A DNA stretch of 64,000 nucleotides from Ariolimax columbianus (lineage: Eukaryota; Mollusca; Gastropoda; Stylommatophora; Arionidae). Below the pieces are notes generated by a model. It ran no database searches. It was given only the letters and a program-made list of their open reading frames with translations, and was not told the DNA's origin. The stretch is from assembly GCA_036924085.1 (NCBI GenBank), contig JAVGWX010000001.1, forward strand, positions 8,794,681-8,858,680, read 5' to 3'. Shown here in pieces: positions 11,758-22,894 of this stretch (positions are counted from its first letter, which is position 1; every line of letters begins with the position of its first letter). A program made the translations under genes and the position numbers.

Positions 11758-11990
11758 TGTTTTATATGTCTCCACGCTAACATTGTCTGTCCGTTCACTC
11801 TTCTGTTTGATATGTCTCCACGCTAACATTGTCTGTCCGTTCACTCTTCTGTGTTATATTTCTCCACGCTAACATTGTCTGTCCGTTCACTCTTCTGTTT
11901 TATGTCTCCACGCTAACAGTGTCTGTCCGTTCACTCTTCTGTTTAATATGTCTCCACGCTAACATTGTCTGTCCGTTCACTCTCCGGTTC
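11758..11990. repeat. 46-bp minisatellite, about 5 units
   Basis: Units share TCTCCACGCTAACATTGTCT and GTCCGTTCACTCTTCTGTTT. The last unit diverges into unique sequence. A looser precursor-like match (AGGCTAACACAGTCC) precedes the array near 11640. Confidence 0.88.
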
Positions 11991-12840
11991 TGTCTTTCCC
12001 GAGGCTTACATTATATCGTCTTATGCAATCACGTGGCTGCGTTGCTTGCATTATTACATTCCTTGCCTTCTGAAATTACATCCCATGCTTGAAATAATCG
12101 TTAGCCGAAGATTACACTAACAACAACATGGGACTATCAATTTACTTCTTGGATACCAGTATATGACTTAATCCTTATTACTATTCAAAATAGCGGTCTA
12201 AATTTTACTTTACGCAGTTAATAATTTTCCGTATATCTATTTTCAAATTTGTTATCGAGGCATTATCACCAGCATACTGCAAAATATGTATTCTGTCCAC
12301 TGACTCATACTAACGCTTTGTGGAATTCCTCATCAAATATAGTGATACTAATCAATACGACATACTTTTAAAAATAGGTCCACAGAGTCAATTATTTTCA
12401 GCCTTTCGTGTTTTTTTTTGCGGGTATATTCCCACAATACTAATAATTTGAGTCGGGCACATGTCTAGTTGCTGTATATTCCAATCATTTGAAGTCCCTG
12501 ATCCGACCTTCTCTGTTGTCCTCAGGGATCTCGCTCTTCTACATCCACCAAGGTGGCCATCAATGTCGTCTGCATTCAGAAAAGTGAACCAAGTGGGTCC
12601 TATTGTCGTTGGCACTTTACACAATGGTATTCTATTATTTTGTGAATAGTCATTATTTAGAAGTCTACATTAACTCATTTTTTGCATTGGTATTAATGAT
12701 AACAATAACTCATTTCTTACTATTGTATTAATGTTTACATTAAATCACTTCTTACAATGGTAAATATGCAATTTATGCAATGCTTTTCTCACATCTTGAG
12801 CGTGTTGATGAAGGTGGACTTAGGTCCTCCAGGAGGTTGG
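11991..12840. other. stretch without recognisable gene
   Basis: Unique-looking AT-rich DNA. A small set of TTAACTCATTTTTTGCATTG-like repeats occurs at about 12665-12760. No coding evidence. Confidence 0.4.
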
Positions 12841-12884
12841 ATTTTGCTTGACTTCATCTGCGTGACGCTCAATACTACTAGAGT

Positions 12885-13045
12885 AAACACTTATATACCC
12901 TCCTCGTTGGCCAGGCTGCAACAGTCTGTTTCTAGGGAGAACTATATAGAAGTGAGGTAGGGTCTTGGTCAGTATGTTTACCGGACCCTGACTAACATGT
13001 TTGATCAGCATGTTTACCGGACCCTGACTAACATGTCTGAACAGC
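12885..13045 (+). repeat. dispersed repeat family copy 1, with internal GACCCTGACTAAC repeats
   Basis: It shares an ordered set of blocks with 42378-42520 and 47805-48290. These are a CTCGTTGGCCAG or CATTAGCCAG block, CTGTTTCTAGGGAGAACT (47.8 kb: CTGTTTCCATGGAGAACT), GGGTCTTGGTCAGTATGTTT and then GACCCTGACTAAC. The last part is repeated here two to three times. I recognise no protein and no clear inverted repeats. Confidence 0.6.
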
Positions 13046-13247
13046 ATGTTTTATATAATCAGACGTTAACCTTCTCTTCCCTTTTTCGGTTGTTTAATTT
13101 ATTCGTGATCTATTTTGTGCTGCTAGCTGATTGACAGCTGAAACGAATGTTTTATATAATCAGACGTTAACCTTCTCTTCCCTTTTTCGGTTGTTTAATT
13201 TATTCGTGATCTATTTTGTGCTGCTAGCTGATTGACAGCTGAAACGA
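13046..13247. repeat. 101-bp perfect tandem duplication
   Basis: The segment starting ATGTTTTATATAATCAGACG at 13046 is repeated from 13147 with no difference that I can see over the whole unit. It lies directly after the dispersed repeat at 12885. Perfect identity suggests a very recent duplication, or possibly an assembly artefact. Confidence 0.92.
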
Positions 13248-13319
13248 ATGTTGCGTTGCTGCAAGTTAATGCTAGCAGTTGGTCTTTCACAAAATATTCC
13301 AAGAGTTTTTGCTAATTAT

Positions 13320-14280
13320 GTCTCAGTATTGTGACAAGTCACTTAATAAATAAGGAGTCATTGTTAGTTGTGACAAATAATGTCATTGCTATGACAAGGC
13401 ATGCCCAATTTATAACACATTGTGACATGATAATGACAGTATAGTGACAAGTCATGAGTGTGTTATGACACGTCATGGTATTGTTGGGACAAATCATGTT
13501 ATTGTTTTGACACGTCATGTTAGTGTACAAGTCATGTTATTATTTCGACAAGTCATGTCAGTATTGTAACACGTCATGTCAGTAATATGAAACGTCATGT
13601 TCCAATAGTGACATGTCATGTCACTGTTATAACTTAATATATGGTGATGGCTCTTCAGTTCAAAAACAACACATCAGTTTTATGGCAAGTCATGTCAGTG
13701 TCTGACAAGCTATGTCAATGTTATCACAAGTCGTGTTAGTGTTTTGACAAGTTAAAGTTATAATATATCTTGGTTTTTGAACAGCCACATCCGAGTAAGA
13801 TAAAATGTTGCGAGATATTGTAAATAAAGATTGTAAAAAAAGACACTTTACGTGAGTGTTATCATATGTAATGTCAATGTCCATACAAATAATGGTAGAG
13901 CGTAGAGTTAATGCAGGTCATACCAGTGTTTTACATGCTTCGAAATCATGTTATATGACTAGACAGATTTATGACAATTGTGATTTGCCATGGCGTGTTG
14001 TGGCAAGTCATGTCAATTTTAGACACATAGCGTTATTGTTGTGACAAGTCATGTCAGTGTTAAGAAACTCACCAGTTATGTCAGTGTGATGAAACTCATA
14101 AGTTATGTAAGCGCTAAGACACGACTTGTCATAGTTTTGTAACTACTCATTTCATTTAGCGTTATGACAAATCAAGTCAGTTGAGCGATTACCCATGTCA
14201 GTAATGTTGCAAGTCACGGCAAAGTTATGACTAGCCATGTCAGTGTTATGCCAAGGCATGTCATAATTACAGCTATGAAA
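13320..14280. repeat. degenerate roughly 20-bp repeat field (TGACAAGTCATGTCAGT type)
   Basis: Variants of GTTATGACAAGTCATGTCAG recur dozens of times with spacing near 20-21 bp but many substitutions and interruptions, including one AT-rich gap at about 13635-13680 and another at 13750-13850. This is an old eroded minisatellite. Confidence 0.75.
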
Positions 14281-14569
14281 CCACAATACTTAGGTCCATG
14301 TGGGTGTGCGTGATACGCTTGTGTCTAAATGTACTCAACTGCTAAAATAGTAACCCTTTGCTGTATAAAGGACGTTGCTAACGAGGTTTCAAAAGCAGAC
14401 ATTCATCACAATAGATAAATGCGATACGCTCGTCTCAATTTGAAACATTCGATAACTGTGGTCTATGACGAGAGTAAAAATCACAATCACAAAGTCGTCA
14501 GTCACACCTGCATATTATTGCGTATGTTTGATTTAAGACACTGACTCGAACGCCTCGACTTGCATATAT

Positions 14570-15450
14570 ACGAGGCGTGTTCAAATGAAACCGGACCCAG
14601 TGACTTTGTTATAAACATATAAATGTTACATCATTTTGTGTGACATAATTAAATATAGTAATTTTTATGAAGCAATCATGCCACACGGTTAGTTAGAAAA
14701 AGTCGCCATAGGCATTCAGACACGCATCTCACTGCTTAGACAGACGGCGGATGCGGTTCGAAAAAAATGACTTTGGTTGCCGAGGCCATGACGTCTGCAT
14801 CGTAGTCGAAGCAGTTTTTAAAGGGTCTGAATAAATGGAACTCACAAGCAGACATATCGGGGACTATAGGGTGGGTGTGGCAGTACTTCCCACCTTATCT
14901 GTGCTACCACTTTCTGAACAATATTCGCGACATGTGGACGTGTATTGTCATGCGTGTATTGTCACACGACGCTAAAACATGCTGGGTCGTTTATACTTGA
15001 TTGCTGTATGCAGCTTGTCTAGTGTGTCATTGTGCCGGGTGGCATTTATGTTCACACCAGGCTCTTTAAAGTCTACCAACAAAAGTCCATCATGGTTAAA
15101 AAAAGGCTGTCAGTATAACTTCTGACGAACAATATACGCCTAACCTGGTCTCGGAAGATCTTTCGTTAAACATCGTTGTCCAGTTCTTCACTGTTGTCTT
15201 CGACGCTCTTCGCCATCCTTCAGCTGTTAGAAACCGATTCATCGCTCGATGATCAACTCTGGACGGATTGCATATCACACCCGCCATGTCTTTAACGGTC
15301 TGCTAAGGAACCTATGAGTCGGAGGATAATATAATTTTGCAAACTTAACGGTTGGAATGTGCAGTTTACACCAGACGTGACGTCGTCATGCGCATCGTAC
15401 GTATGTTCACTTGTTGTAGTTCGGTCTGGTTTCATTTGAACACGCCTTGG
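14570..15450 (-). mobile_element. degenerate mariner/Tc1-type DNA transposon with terminal inverted repeats
   Basis: The left end AGGCGTGTTCAAATGAAACC (14572-14591) matches the reverse complement of the right end at about 15422-15447. This gives an inverted repeat of about 28 bp with a few mismatches. On the minus strand, near 14880-14720, remnants of the transposase C-terminus are readable: HPPYSPDMSACEFHLFRPLK, then a KTFFAEGI-like block reading KVIFFEPHPP. Further upstream is FLTAEGWRRASKTTVKNWTT. Frameshifts and stops make it inactive. Length is about 880 bp, shorter than a typical complete element of about 1.3 kb. Confidence 0.8.
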
Positions 15451-15469
15451 CTGCCTTGCAGTTAGGCTG

Positions 15470-15618
15470 GGGACAGCCAAAGGCTAAGGAGGGCAACCCT
15501 ACAGAAACGCCTGTTGAAATCGGATGCTCTGAGCCACAGGCTTAACAAAATAAAACAGTGCAACGTAAATATCGCTGTAAACAGCGTACGATGAAGAAGA
15601 AGAAGAAGAACATGCCTC
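15470..15618 (+). mobile_element. SINE-like element 3' part with GAA tail
   Basis: It contains GGCTAAGGAGGGCAACCCT, TTGAAATCGGATGCTCTGAG, a CACAGGCTTAACAAAATAAA block, AAATATCGCTGTAAACAGCG and TACGATGAAGAAGAAGAAG. The middle matches the 3' body of the tRNA-derived SINE at 20911-21173. The last about 25 bases resemble the 3' terminus of the LINE-G copy at 22491 (GACAGCGTACTAAGAAGAAG). The tRNA-like head is not visible, possibly lost at the adjacent mariner end. Confidence 0.65.
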
Positions 15619-16560
15619 GTATTCTATTTTATCTTCTTCAACTGTAGCGTCGACTTTAATAAGCTATCATGTCTCACTTTATCTTGCGGCATCTGGCTTT
15701 GTTGTTCATGTATGTTTTTATCATTGAATGTGCCGCACGGTAAACTGTTTAATGTATGTTTTCTCTGTATTACGCTATCTCATATTGTAGCAGATTTTTT
15801 TTACTTTATCCAGAAAAAACGTCGCTACATTATTTCTTTTGCTACCGTTTTAAAAACAGCTTCACTGGAGCATTGTCCACTTAATAAATGTGTGTGTTGC
15901 AAATCTTAGGCATGTATTTATTTATCTATTTGTCTACTTAACAGCGTTTTTCTTTGTGTATTCAATCTAATCCTTGTTATAATTGTGACTTTTAACTACT
16001 GGCGTGTGGCTTGTGGCGTGTGGTGACACTAAAGATGATCCGAAAACAAATTCTCCAAGTAAATTTACAGCGAATTGAGACTTCCATAATCTGAGATTAA
16101 CTCCATCGATCTGATTTTATTTCAGAGAATTTGAATGAAAAGACCATGAAAAGGCAATCGATGTCGGACGGACGATTGGCAAAGGTTGGTTGCTGACAAC
16201 CAGAATTGATCTAGTTTTTCTTCAGTGAAGACAGTTATGGTTGCAACGAGAACTGTATACTGTGATGTTTTTTAAATAAAAAAATAATTAGGTAGTGGTT
16301 TTGTGTCACAAAATGTGAAACATGATTACTTTCAAAACACGGAACTATGGCGTTATTTTGGTAACAGAACACCGGAAAGTGGATGTTGGCTGGATATGGA
16401 CACGCTACAAATCAGACAATAAGAATTACATTAGTCCAACAAAATAGAGGAAAACTATATGTAAGTAATGTTGACTCAATGATATTGCAAGTACACGTTA
16501 TACAAAATGGGCCACGTCTACAAAATAATTCAAGCTTGATTGAAACGTATGACCATTTCT
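15619..16560. other. stretch without recognisable gene
   Basis: AT-rich unique sequence with only short open frames. I see no domain or splice-bounded coding segment. Confidence 0.4.
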
Positions 16561-16564
16561 CCAT

Positions 16565-16900
16565 ATGTGCAACTCTTCATACTATAGCCAACTAGCCACA
16601 TAGCAAACTCCCTATATAGCAAGCTCTACATACAGAAAACTCTCCATATAGTAAATTCATCATAATCAATTTCTTCATAAAGCAGTTTGTTCATCTAGCT
16701 AACTATCGATATAGAGAACTAGCCATATAACCAACTGCCCGAATAGTCTTTACAAATAACCAAATCTCTATGTAGTCAAATCTTCATATAGACAACTCTC
16801 CATATAACCGAATCTGCATATAGTGAACTCTCCATATATCCAATTGCCCAAATAGCCAACTATACAAATAGTTAAAATGCTATATAGCCAAATCTACATG
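16565..16900. repeat. degenerate roughly 20-bp repeats (CCATATAGCCAACTCT type)
   Basis: CATATAG followed by CCAACT, CAAACT or TAAATT recurs about 17 times at near-20-bp spacing with heavy variation. It is an eroded tandem array. Confidence 0.7.
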
Positions 16901-18394
16901 TGGCTTGTTGCAGACAGTTCAGGATGACACCAACATGCCCCGCCTATCGCTCGAGAGTCTGAACCTTTCGGTCAATAGAGTCGTGCCGTCAGAACTAAGT
17001 ACATATGAGTGATGGGACAGAGGGACCTTAGCGTGCCCTTGAATCTCCACAGCTAGGTCGTGAAGCCAGGCATCCTGCATGGACCTGAGCCTGTGTTGCC
17101 CAACCGTATATATGTATTTAATGAAGTCATTCTGGACGATGAAGAGGGGTTGATTTGATGCTTCTCAACCGGTAAGTTCTTGACAGCTGCGTCGTTTTCG
17201 TCGAGCCAATCATTTCTCCTACATGTCATATGTCCCAAACAATCCGCTGCAGGGACGTGGATTTCATCCCTGGGGAAGATTCATCTGTATTTTAACAGTG
17301 CTCAATGGAGATTGCTCTCTAATGAGACAACCGTTCATGGGGATGTTGAACCTAATCACGCATATGTTCCCCATGAAAGTTAAACCTGGAGATAGTGAGT
17401 CTGTATTCTGTCCATGACCCAGCGTCCCCCATGACCTAAGCAACACGCAAGTTCGTCTTCCCCTCTGTCAACTGATAGCATTGTGGACGAAACGTTGGTT
17501 TTTGTGTGGTTTTGTTGTTGTTTGGGGTGGGCAGATCTTTGCAGAAACATCTTAGTGTCAGTCGGACCCCACAAAATGATATAAATAATAACAAAAGAAG
17601 GTTCTCCTCCATCACACAGCCCTTCCCTGCATTAAATTCTTCCCCAATGTACTCTTTTCCCATTATCCAAATATCCCATTGGGGTTCACTCCAGCACCTC
17701 AAACTCCCCACCCCCTTTTCCACACTATAATGGCTGTTCATCATATTTCAAACAACTCTTCATAATGCCTTTATACTTCCTGCTCCATCCCGCTCATCTC
17801 TTCATCGCATTTAAACCGCCATCCCTTCCTACCTGCCAACCGTCCGTCGGAGAACCTGTCTTCTTTCCATCAACACGCCCGTATCTTTTTTAACTCTTTC
17901 CAACTCAACTCGTCCATGATTGTTCCAGATATAAAACTGTGTTGACGGCTTCCATAATTATCCCAGGCATAGTATTGTATTGTAGTACCACGTACAATTT
18001 TGATAGATGACATCGCATTATGTACTCAACCAATCAAATCTACCCCACAAACGTTGAAATTGCAGACAGACGCACAATCCACAGATAATTAGACATGTGA
18101 CAGTCGTATGAGAAAACCAACAAAAACTTAGCTCACATAAAGGTTGTACGGAAAGGCTTCTTTGAAAAGATATGAATGTGAAAAAACGCATTAAACGTTT
18201 CCTTAACTTCTTTGTAAAATGTATTGTTTTCAGTATTAGATAGCTCATAAATAACGCAATACATAATACGTTAAGACTGCATAGAATAATAAGTGAGTGG
18301 AAGTCTATGTTATTGAATCTGAGCAAGTTAAGACATACAGAGGTTAGGTGTTTCATGTTTTTTCTGTTTGTGATTTACAAAATCTCTGATTTAC
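16901..18394. other. stretch without recognisable gene
   Basis: Several overlapping open frames of 60-110 codons lie here on both strands (for example 17436-17744 minus and 18018-18356 minus). None has a recognisable domain, consistent start context or conserved neighbour. I see nothing to support a gene. Confidence 0.4.
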
Positions 18395-19400
18395 AACTTA
18401 AGTGAAATGAACAATCGTCATCAACTTTGACTGTGGGTCCTCAGAGGAGTTTGCAATCAAGTGCGGAGTAAAACAAGGCTGTGTACTTGCTCAAAACCTT
18501 TTAGAAATATATTTCTCACTTCTCTTAAAGCGTGCATTGCGTAACCAGGAAGGTAGTATCTTCGTTCATTCTCACACAGATGGTGGTCTAGTCAGTTCTC
18601 AAAGACTGAAAGCCAAGAGCAAAATAAACAGGGTGCTGATGAGAGAACTGCTCTTTGCGGATGTTGCCACAATTACGACTCACTCAGAGGAGGAACTGCA
18701 AAACTTACTTTCTGCATTTTCGGATGCCTACTGTGACTTTGGGTTATCAATAAGAAAAACGATGTAGTAATTCATTTTTCATACTTGGGAACCTCAGTCC
18801 ATTATAAACTATCCCTGGAACAATATATCAATACCAGGATAGGAAAGGCAGCAACAACAATGCGCAGATTAACGAAAAGGATCTGCGAGAACAAGAAAAT
18901 CACTATTAAAACAAAAACACTTCTTTACCAGGCCTGTGTCCTCAGCACCCTTCTTCATGACAGTAAGACATTGTCTACCTACATGCACTAGGAGAGGCGG
19001 CTAAACAGCTATCACGAGAGGTACCTGCGCAGAATCCCGGGGTTTGGGTGGCAATACAAGATCACCAACGCAGTGAGTGGTGTTGGAGAGAACAGGCATT
19101 GTCACAATTTTTTTCCATGCTCAGTCTTCGAAGGCTCTGACGGCTGGGACACACTCTAAGGATAGACGATAGCAGAATACCAAAATATTTTCTCTATGGG
19201 GAATTACAGCTGGGGAAAAGGTTTCGGGGCCGGCCACTGCTTCGGTACAATGATGCATGCAAGCGGGATATGAATGATGCAGGCATCGATTTGGAATCAT
19301 GGGAACAGGACGCCATGGATCGTGTTACATGTAAGGGCAGAATTAAGCATGGAATACAGATAAAAGAGATACTCATTGCTGATATGCTACAGACTCAGAG
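18395..19400 (+). pseudogene. non-LTR reverse transcriptase pseudogene
   Basis: In the plus direction the sequence reads the RT motif EFAIKCGVKQGCVLA (about 18445-18490), then LLFADVATITTHSEEELQNL (about 18648-18707), where the catalytic FADD has become FADV. After a frameshift comes LGTSVHYKLSLEQYINTRIG (from about 18782), and then the conserved thumb segment KAATTMRRLTKRICENKKIT, ending LLYQACVLSTLLH. Degraded readings after 19000 (YLRRIPGFGWQYKITN) fit the usual C-terminal segment of such LINEs. Stops, frameshifts and the lost catalytic residue make it inactive. It is of RTE-like type, without a visible RNase H. Neither end is defined. Confidence 0.75.
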
Positions 19401-19960
19401 TTTGAGAAGACACGCCACACCATGCGGTGCCGAAAACGTCCCTGAGTTTCCTTGCACGTACACTGTTGAAGACACTCCTTTGGCTGGATTGGTCTTACGA
19501 GTCACATTCGTTACCGTCATGAATACCTTTATTTTTTCAAAGCACAATTACTATCGTCTGACAAGACTGAAAGAGCCAATGACTATTCCCAGTACAGTAA
19601 ATAACTACACACATCTTACAAATCAAGTTTCAATAGACAAACAACAACAAACCTGGAGTGATAAACATATGCAAAGTATAAAAACATATTTCTCTTTATG
19701 TGTATCTTTTAAACTTTATTATTTGAAAATAACAAGCATCTATACACTTTTGAAAATTATTAACACGTATTTAATATTGTTTCTGTGAGCTAGCAAGGTG
19801 TCAATCTGGAAGCAGAACTCGAATTTTGGCAAAGCCTGCCACCACAATCAGGTTGTAGACCATTCTGTTTGCTCTTTGTCAGGATTCTCCTTGTGGCTTG
19901 CTCATCTGAAAACAGCAATAACACCATGTACTTACAGTAATTTTTAGTTATAGGTCATGT
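19401..19960. other. tail of the LINE pseudogene and AT-rich sequence
   Basis: The open frame 19270-19788 begins in the LINE C-terminal region (NDAGIDLESWEQDAMDRVTC) and then runs into AT-rich sequence with no similarity that I recognise. I do not regard the second half as coding. Confidence 0.4.
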
Positions 19961-19961
19961 A

Positions 19962-20075
19962 CAAACACATCTTCCCATTTTGCCAGCTCACACTATGTAC
20001 AGACAAATCTTCCCATTTTGCCAGCTCACACTATGTACAACCACATCTTCCCATTTTGCCAGCTCACAATTTAAT
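19962..20075. repeat. 38-bp minisatellite, 3 units
   Basis: ATCTTCCCATTTTGCCAGCT followed by CACACTATGTAC is repeated three times, directly before the 28-bp array. Confidence 0.88.
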
Positions 20076-21470
20076 ATCTTAATTCCTCAATATCAGACTT
20101 GGTCGCCTAATTCCTCAACATCACACTTGGTCGCCTAATTCCTCAACATCACACTTGGTTGCCTAATTCCTCAACATCACACATGGTCACCTAATTCCTC
20201 AACATCACACTTGGTCGCCTAATTCATCAACGTCACACTTGGTCGAATAATTCATCAACATCACACTTGGTCGCCTAATTCATCAACATCAGACTTGGTC
20301 GCCTTATTCCTCAACATCAGACTTGGTGACTTAATTCATTAACATCGCACTTGGTGACTTAATTCATTAACATCAGACTTGGTGACTTAATTCATTAACA
20401 TCAGATGTTGTTGACTTAATTCATTAACATCAGACTTGTTGACTTAATTCATTAACATCAGACTTGTTGACTTAATTCATTAACATCAGACTTGTTGACT
20501 TAATTCATTAACATCAGACTTGTTGACTTAATTCATTAACATCAGACTTGCTGACTTAATTCATTAACATCAGACTTGGTGACTTAATTAATTAACATCA
20601 GACTTGTTGACTTAATTCATTAACATCAGACTTGGTGACTTAATTCATTAACATCACACTTGGTGACTTAATTCATTAACATCAGACTTGTTGACTTAAT
20701 TCATTAGCATCAGACTTGTTGACTTAATTCATTAACATCAGACTTGTTGACTTAATTCATTAACATCAGACTTGTTGACTTAATTCATTAACATCAGACT
20801 TGCTGACTTAATTCATTAATATCAGACTTGGTGACTTAATTCATTAACATCAGACTTGTTGACTTAATTCATTAACATCAGACTTGTTAACTAAATTCAT
20901 TAACATCAGAGGGGACGGCGTGGCCTAGTGGTTAAGTGGCACGGCTCACAACCAGAAGGTGCTGGGTTCGATCCCCATCACAGCACCGGCCGTTACCCCG
21001 GGGAAGCAAACCCTTAGAAAATGCAGGAGGAAGCAGACCCTTACAAAAAATGCATGCTGAAGTCGGATGCACTGGGCCGACAGGCGCAAAATAAAAACCA
21101 CAGTGTAACGCACACACGCCTTGGGGAATAGATAAATAAGGCGAACGGAAATAAAAAAAAAAATTAAAAAAAAATTAACATCAGACTTGTTGACTTAATT
21201 CATTAACATCAGACTTGGTGACTTAATTCATTAACATCAGACTTGTTGACTTAATTCATTAACATCACAGACTTGGTGGCTTAATTTATTAACATCAGAC
21301 ATGGCGACTTAATTCATTAACATCAGACTTGGTGACTTAATTCATTAAAATCAGACTTGGTGATTTAATTAATTAACATCAGACTTGGTGACTTAATTCA
21401 TTAACATCAGACTTGTTGACTTAATTCATTAACATCAGACTTGGTGGTTTAATTCCTCAACTTCACACTT
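20076..21470. repeat. 28-bp minisatellite array of about 40 units, interrupted by a SINE
   Basis: The unit is GACTTAATTCATTAACATCA plus GACTTGTT. The left edge (20090-20290) and right edge (21440-21475) carry a different variant (CCTAATTCCTCAACATCACA). The centre is dominated by the ATTCATTAACATCAGACTTG form. The SINE at 20911-21173 splits the array and duplicated 12 bases of it. The order of variants suggests expansion outward from the middle after the edges had diverged. Confidence 0.93.
20911..21173 (+). mobile_element. tRNA-derived SINE with poly(A)-rich tail
   Basis: The head carries RNA polymerase III internal promoter boxes. TGGCCTAGTGGTTAAGTGG (20921-20939) is box A-like and GGTTCGATCCC (20965-20975) is box B. 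A body with GAAGTCGGATGCACTGGGCC and AGGCGCAAAATAAAAACCAC follows, then an A-rich tail at about 21151-21173. ATTAACATCAGA is repeated exactly at 20899-20910 and 21174-21185 as target duplication. It is transcribed by Pol III and depends on a LINE for movement. The insertion is younger than the surrounding 28-bp array. Confidence 0.93.
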
Positions 21471-21474
21471 GGTC

Positions 21475-21665
21475 ATCACATTAAATTCCATTTGCCAGCT
21501 TACAGTCTATTCTTGAATGTTATCTAAATCTGACCTCAATATATCCACTTCTGCTTTAGATGAGACACTACTGTATAGCTTTGTGTCATCAGCAGGTTTT
21601 GCAATTATGGATTCCATATCAATGTCGTTTATATATATCAAGAACAAAATTGGTCTCATCCATTT
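21475..21665 (-). pseudogene. reverse transcriptase fragment (PADD variant)
   Basis: The minus strand reads PILFLIYINDIDMESIIAKP, then ADDTKLYSSVSSKAEVDILR and SDLDNIQE. This is the RT catalytic region of a CR1/Jockey-like LINE, with the usual FADD changed to PADD. The preceding GVPQG-type motif is degraded and nothing else of the element is visible. It lies directly beside the 28-bp array. Confidence 0.7.
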
Positions 21666-22476
21666 CAGTCATCCTTGTAATTCCCGCAGCAAAAAGCACG
21701 CAATCGACCAGCCAAAGCAGGTCACAACAAGCAAGTACATAAGTCACTCCAGAATCTAACTTTCCCGTCATCAAAAGGGCACCTAATTCCACAGGGCCTG
21801 GACAGAATAATATGGGGAGTTATGAGAGACATCAGAGAAAAATGGTGTAACCTAACGCTGGTGAATAGTGTAGTAGAGAGTCCAGACATGAAAGAGCATG
21901 GCTGCGGATAAGCCTTGTTTCAATCATTTGTTGGTGTTTAAAAAGTTATAGTTCGTCCCATAGCACATGTTGTCATACATGATGACTCTGTAGAGACCTC
22001 CTTTTACTCTGTCTCATCTTGTTGCGGGAAGAGATTACATTTTTGTATAGTTTTATGTACCTTATATAACTGTAATTTCGTTATTCGTTTACTGCTCCGT
22101 AGACTGGTACGTGTTTAAACGGAGGATTTAATCTTTTCCTTTTACCACGACACACAAGCTTAGTAACATCTCAACCACTCAGGAGCTCTAAATTGGATTG
22201 TAGCCAAATTACAAGCCTGTGTATTCTACGCCATCCAATGTCCATTAGTCCTGTCGGTTATGCCAGTATTATGTATTTGTTTATGTTCTTTGTCTCCGAC
22301 AATTATAATCCTTAGTTTCGGGAAGAGGAAATATGATTGGCTAGAGACGTGTTGGAGTGGACCAATGGTTGTCTTTATTGTTTAGTATTACCGTAATTAA
22401 TAGTGCTTGCATTTGCATCCGCTCTGGGAATTGTTATTTCATATTAATAACATAACAGTTATAGTGTTTGCCTTTT
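21666..22476. other. stretch without recognisable gene
   Basis: Mostly AT-rich unique sequence. The first 200 bases could be further decayed LINE sequence, but no motif is clear. Confidence 0.35.
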
Positions 22477-22490
22477 GAACGAAGGGTCCA

Positions 22491-22706
22491 TGAACTGAAG
22501 ATAGGTGGCACTGACGATTGCACCTGTGGTACAGGGCAAATGTCCGCTGAACATCTGCTGCAAAATTGCCTGACATACGAGGACCAGAGAAAGCACATGT
22601 GGCCATCACCAGTGGCAACACTAGACAAGCTCTATGGCAGTGTCGACATCCTCAGGATGACAGCTGCTTTTTTCGAACAAATTCAAGTTGACGTCTGACA
22701 GCGTAC

Positions 22707-22737
<31 letters not shown>

Positions 22738-22742
22738 AAGAG
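22491..22742 (+). mobile_element. LINE-G insertion, 252-bp 3' fragment of a diverged subfamily
   Basis: It encodes only the end of the C-terminal domain (LKIGGTDDCTCGTGQMSAEH, then LLQNC) and a stop, followed by GACAGCGTACTAAGAAGAAG and a GAA run. GAACGAAGGGTCCA is repeated exactly at 22477-22490 and 22743-22756. The protein differs from the other LINE-G copies at many residues and the tail lacks the usual TACGCAG, so it belongs to a separate subfamily. Confidence 0.92.
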
Positions 22743-22894
22743 GAACGAAGGGTCCAGGCTCGATTACTGGTCTCGCTACGCACCAGTCTACCTTGCTGTA
22801 GATATGTATGTGAAACAATTACGAAAAAAAAGGACAACGGTCGGTGATGAGCAGTTTATCTTAGAAAAAGCGTAGGTTTAATGTTCAAAACTCT

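Noticed and set aside
18018..18356. 112-codon minus-strand frame with a hydrophobic segment
   Set aside because: No homology recognised and no consistent gene structure; composition is that of the AT-rich surroundings.
20921..20980. Functional tRNA gene
   Set aside because: Box A and box B are present, but the sequence continues into a SINE body with an A-rich tail and target duplication, and no proper acceptor stem closes.
20076..21470. Possible CRISPR-like array
   Set aside because: The repeats are head-to-tail with no unique spacers, and the DNA is clearly eukaryotic.
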